Source: CAYQDF01 sp964416175 (GTDB taxonomy: Bacteria > Chloroflexota > Anaerolineae > Anaerolineales > UBA4823). Taken from it: a DNA stretch of 14,523 bases. Shown here in pieces: positions 13,440 through 14,523 of this stretch (position 1 is the stretch's first letter; each line of letters begins with the position of its first letter). The stretch lies in contig CAYQDF010000080.1 of assembly GCA_964416175.1 (NCBI GenBank), forward strand, positions 1 through 14,523. The letters are read 5' to 3'. Below the pieces are notes generated by a model that saw only the letters and a list, made by a program, of their open reading frames with translations, ran no database searches and was not told the DNA's origin. The translations under genes were made by a program, and so were the position numbers.

Positions 13440-14523
13440 TCAAGACACCGGATGTGTTTTATAATTATCCGAGGGGAGGGCATCCACCGGAAAGACACGG
13501 ATGGCCAACTCCTCTTTTTCCGGACAAACATAAACACACAACCCGCAGCCAATACAACGATCCGAGATAACCTTTGGAAAGACACCTCTCAAACCTTCGA
13601 CTTCTACTTCTTCGAAGCAGTCGTATGGGCAATTTTCAAGGCAGTCCATGCACCGCGCACATTTCTCGTAATTTACCTGGGCAATCCCGATAACAGCTGC
13701 TCGTTTCGCTGCCAGATCGAGAGGGGGAATCGCGCCGCTTGGGCAGATCTGGCCGCAGAGGTTGCAATCGTATCCGCAGTATCCCGAAAATGGGTCGAGG
13801 ATTGGGGTCCAGAGCGCATCCCAGCCACCTTCTAGCGCAGCAGGTTGTAAAGCGTTGTTGGGGCAGCCCTGGATGCATTGATCACAGCGAATGCACTTGG
13901 ATAGAAAATCCTCCCCTTGCGCTCCCGGGGGGCGCAGGACAGTCGATTTTGCTGCCTTAACTTTTCCGACATCCGCAGCCAGGAGTCCGATTGCTGCTGC
14001 TCCGAGTCCTATCGTAGCGAGGGCTGCGCGCCGGTCTGGATCGAATTCGAAGTTCCAACCCAGGGCCTTACCGCGTTCAAAAGTGATGGCAGTCTTAGGA
14101 CATGGTGCGGCGCAGTCCATGCACATAATGCATTCAGCCGGATCACTGGTAAAGTTCCGTTTTTCGCTGATGGCGCCCATCGTGCAGATAGCGGCGCAAT
14201 CGCCGCACTGGACGCAGCTCATCTGGTCAACCCGGCGTTTAACCCAGGAAATTTTCGAACCAAGACCAATCAAAGCCCCCAGCGGACACAGGTAGCGGCA
14301 CCAGAATCGCCTTTCTATCACATTGAGCAGCAGGACAAGGACCAGCGGAAGGGCGATCAACCACCACGTCGCTCCCGGCCAGATGAAATCTTCTCTAGCT
14401 TCGTACTGAAGGTATCCTAAGAGAGGTTTAAACGCCGCGGTCAGACCGCGTACGAAGATGGTGATCGGCTCGAAGTACAGGAAGGCCAGGCTGCCAAATG
14501 CAGCCATGAGGAGAATGGTGAAT
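13440..14523 (-). CDS. NapH-NapG-like fusion polyferredoxin, N-terminus cut by window edge
   Basis: At least 360 residues are visible; codons continue upstream of the ATG at 14507 (F-T-I-L-L), and that ATG has no ribosome site, so the start lies outside. Numbering from that Met, two membrane segments come first (about 1-20 and 48-64), then the NapH-type RFWCRYLCPLGAL (Cys70, Cys74) and two 4Fe-4S motifs (98-108, 126-136). A second module begins with DPDRRAALATIGLGAAAIGL (157-176), which resembles the Tat signal of NapG/MauM ferredoxins. LRPPGA and four further cysteine clusters follow (205-215, 244-255, 283-293, 318-328). It would carry electrons across or along the membrane. Fusion of two usually separate proteins is the notable point. 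Its redox partner is not in view. Confidence 0.88.
   Translation of the reverse strand, partial: FTILLMAAFGSLAFLYFEPITIFVRGLTAAFKPLLGYLQYEAREDFIWPGATWWLIALPLVLVLLLNVIERRFWCRYLCPLGALIGLGSKISWVKRRVDQMSCVQCGDCAAICTMGAISEKRNFTSDPAECIMCMDCAAPCPKTAITFERGKALGWNFEFDPDRRAALATIGLGAAAIGLLAADVGKVKAAKSTVLRPPGAQGEDFLSKCIRCDQCIQGCPNNALQPAALEGGWDALWTPILDPFSGYCGYDCNLCGQICPSGAIPPLDLAAKRAAVIGIAQVNYEKCARCMDCLENCPYDCFEEVEVEGLRGVFPKVISDRCIGCGLCVYVCPEKEELAIRVFPVDALPSDNYKTHPVS

Overview
The window looks like chromosomal DNA from an anaerobic or facultative bacterium, most likely a Chloroflexota lineage near Anaerolineae. That placement is an inference. It rests on the GC-rich coding style, the mix of a galactitol-type PTS with NEW3-domain ABC genes, and a stand-alone pseudo-receiver beside small exported proteins, a combination I associate with that group. 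No rRNA, tRNA, CRISPR array, IS element or integrase is visible.

Left part (1-2640). A three-gene PTS operon reads leftwards (EIIA, EIIB, then EIIC, which is cut by the window edge). It starts from a strong sigma-70-like promoter with a structured leader. Divergently transcribed is a PLP-dependent Cys/Met-metabolism (trans-sulfuration family) enzyme, followed by a stem-loop.

Centre-left (2647-5771). A leftward operon encodes, in transcription order, a secreted and C-terminally anchored NEW3-repeat protein, an ABC ATPase and an ABC-2 permease. The ATPase and permease genes overlap by 17 nt.

Regulatory hub (5772-6082). This AT-rich divergent intergenic region carries two operator-like palindromes, candidate promoters and two hairpins. 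Next comes a SorC/DeoR-type sugar-responsive regulator, whose likely start is TTG.

Centre-right (6083-10499). The regulator is followed after 40 nt by a tightly packed 2-oxoacid (pyruvate or acetoin type) dehydrogenase operon: E1 alpha, E1 beta and E2. The E2 has one lipoyl domain and two tandem E3-binding domains. No E3 gene is present here.

Right part (10639-14523). Six genes read leftwards: a large NapH-NapG-like fusion polyferredoxin (cut by the window edge), a pseudo-receiver lacking the phospho-acceptor Asp, a GTG-started small exported protein, a lipoprotein, a 59-residue TatA and MoaA. MoaA (molybdenum cofactor), TatA (folded-protein export) and the polyferredoxin fit a membrane or exported redox function. 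The three small genes between them have no known function and are the best candidates for something undescribed. The short genes and gaps at about 11.65-13.45 kb look more AT-rich than the dehydrogenase operon.
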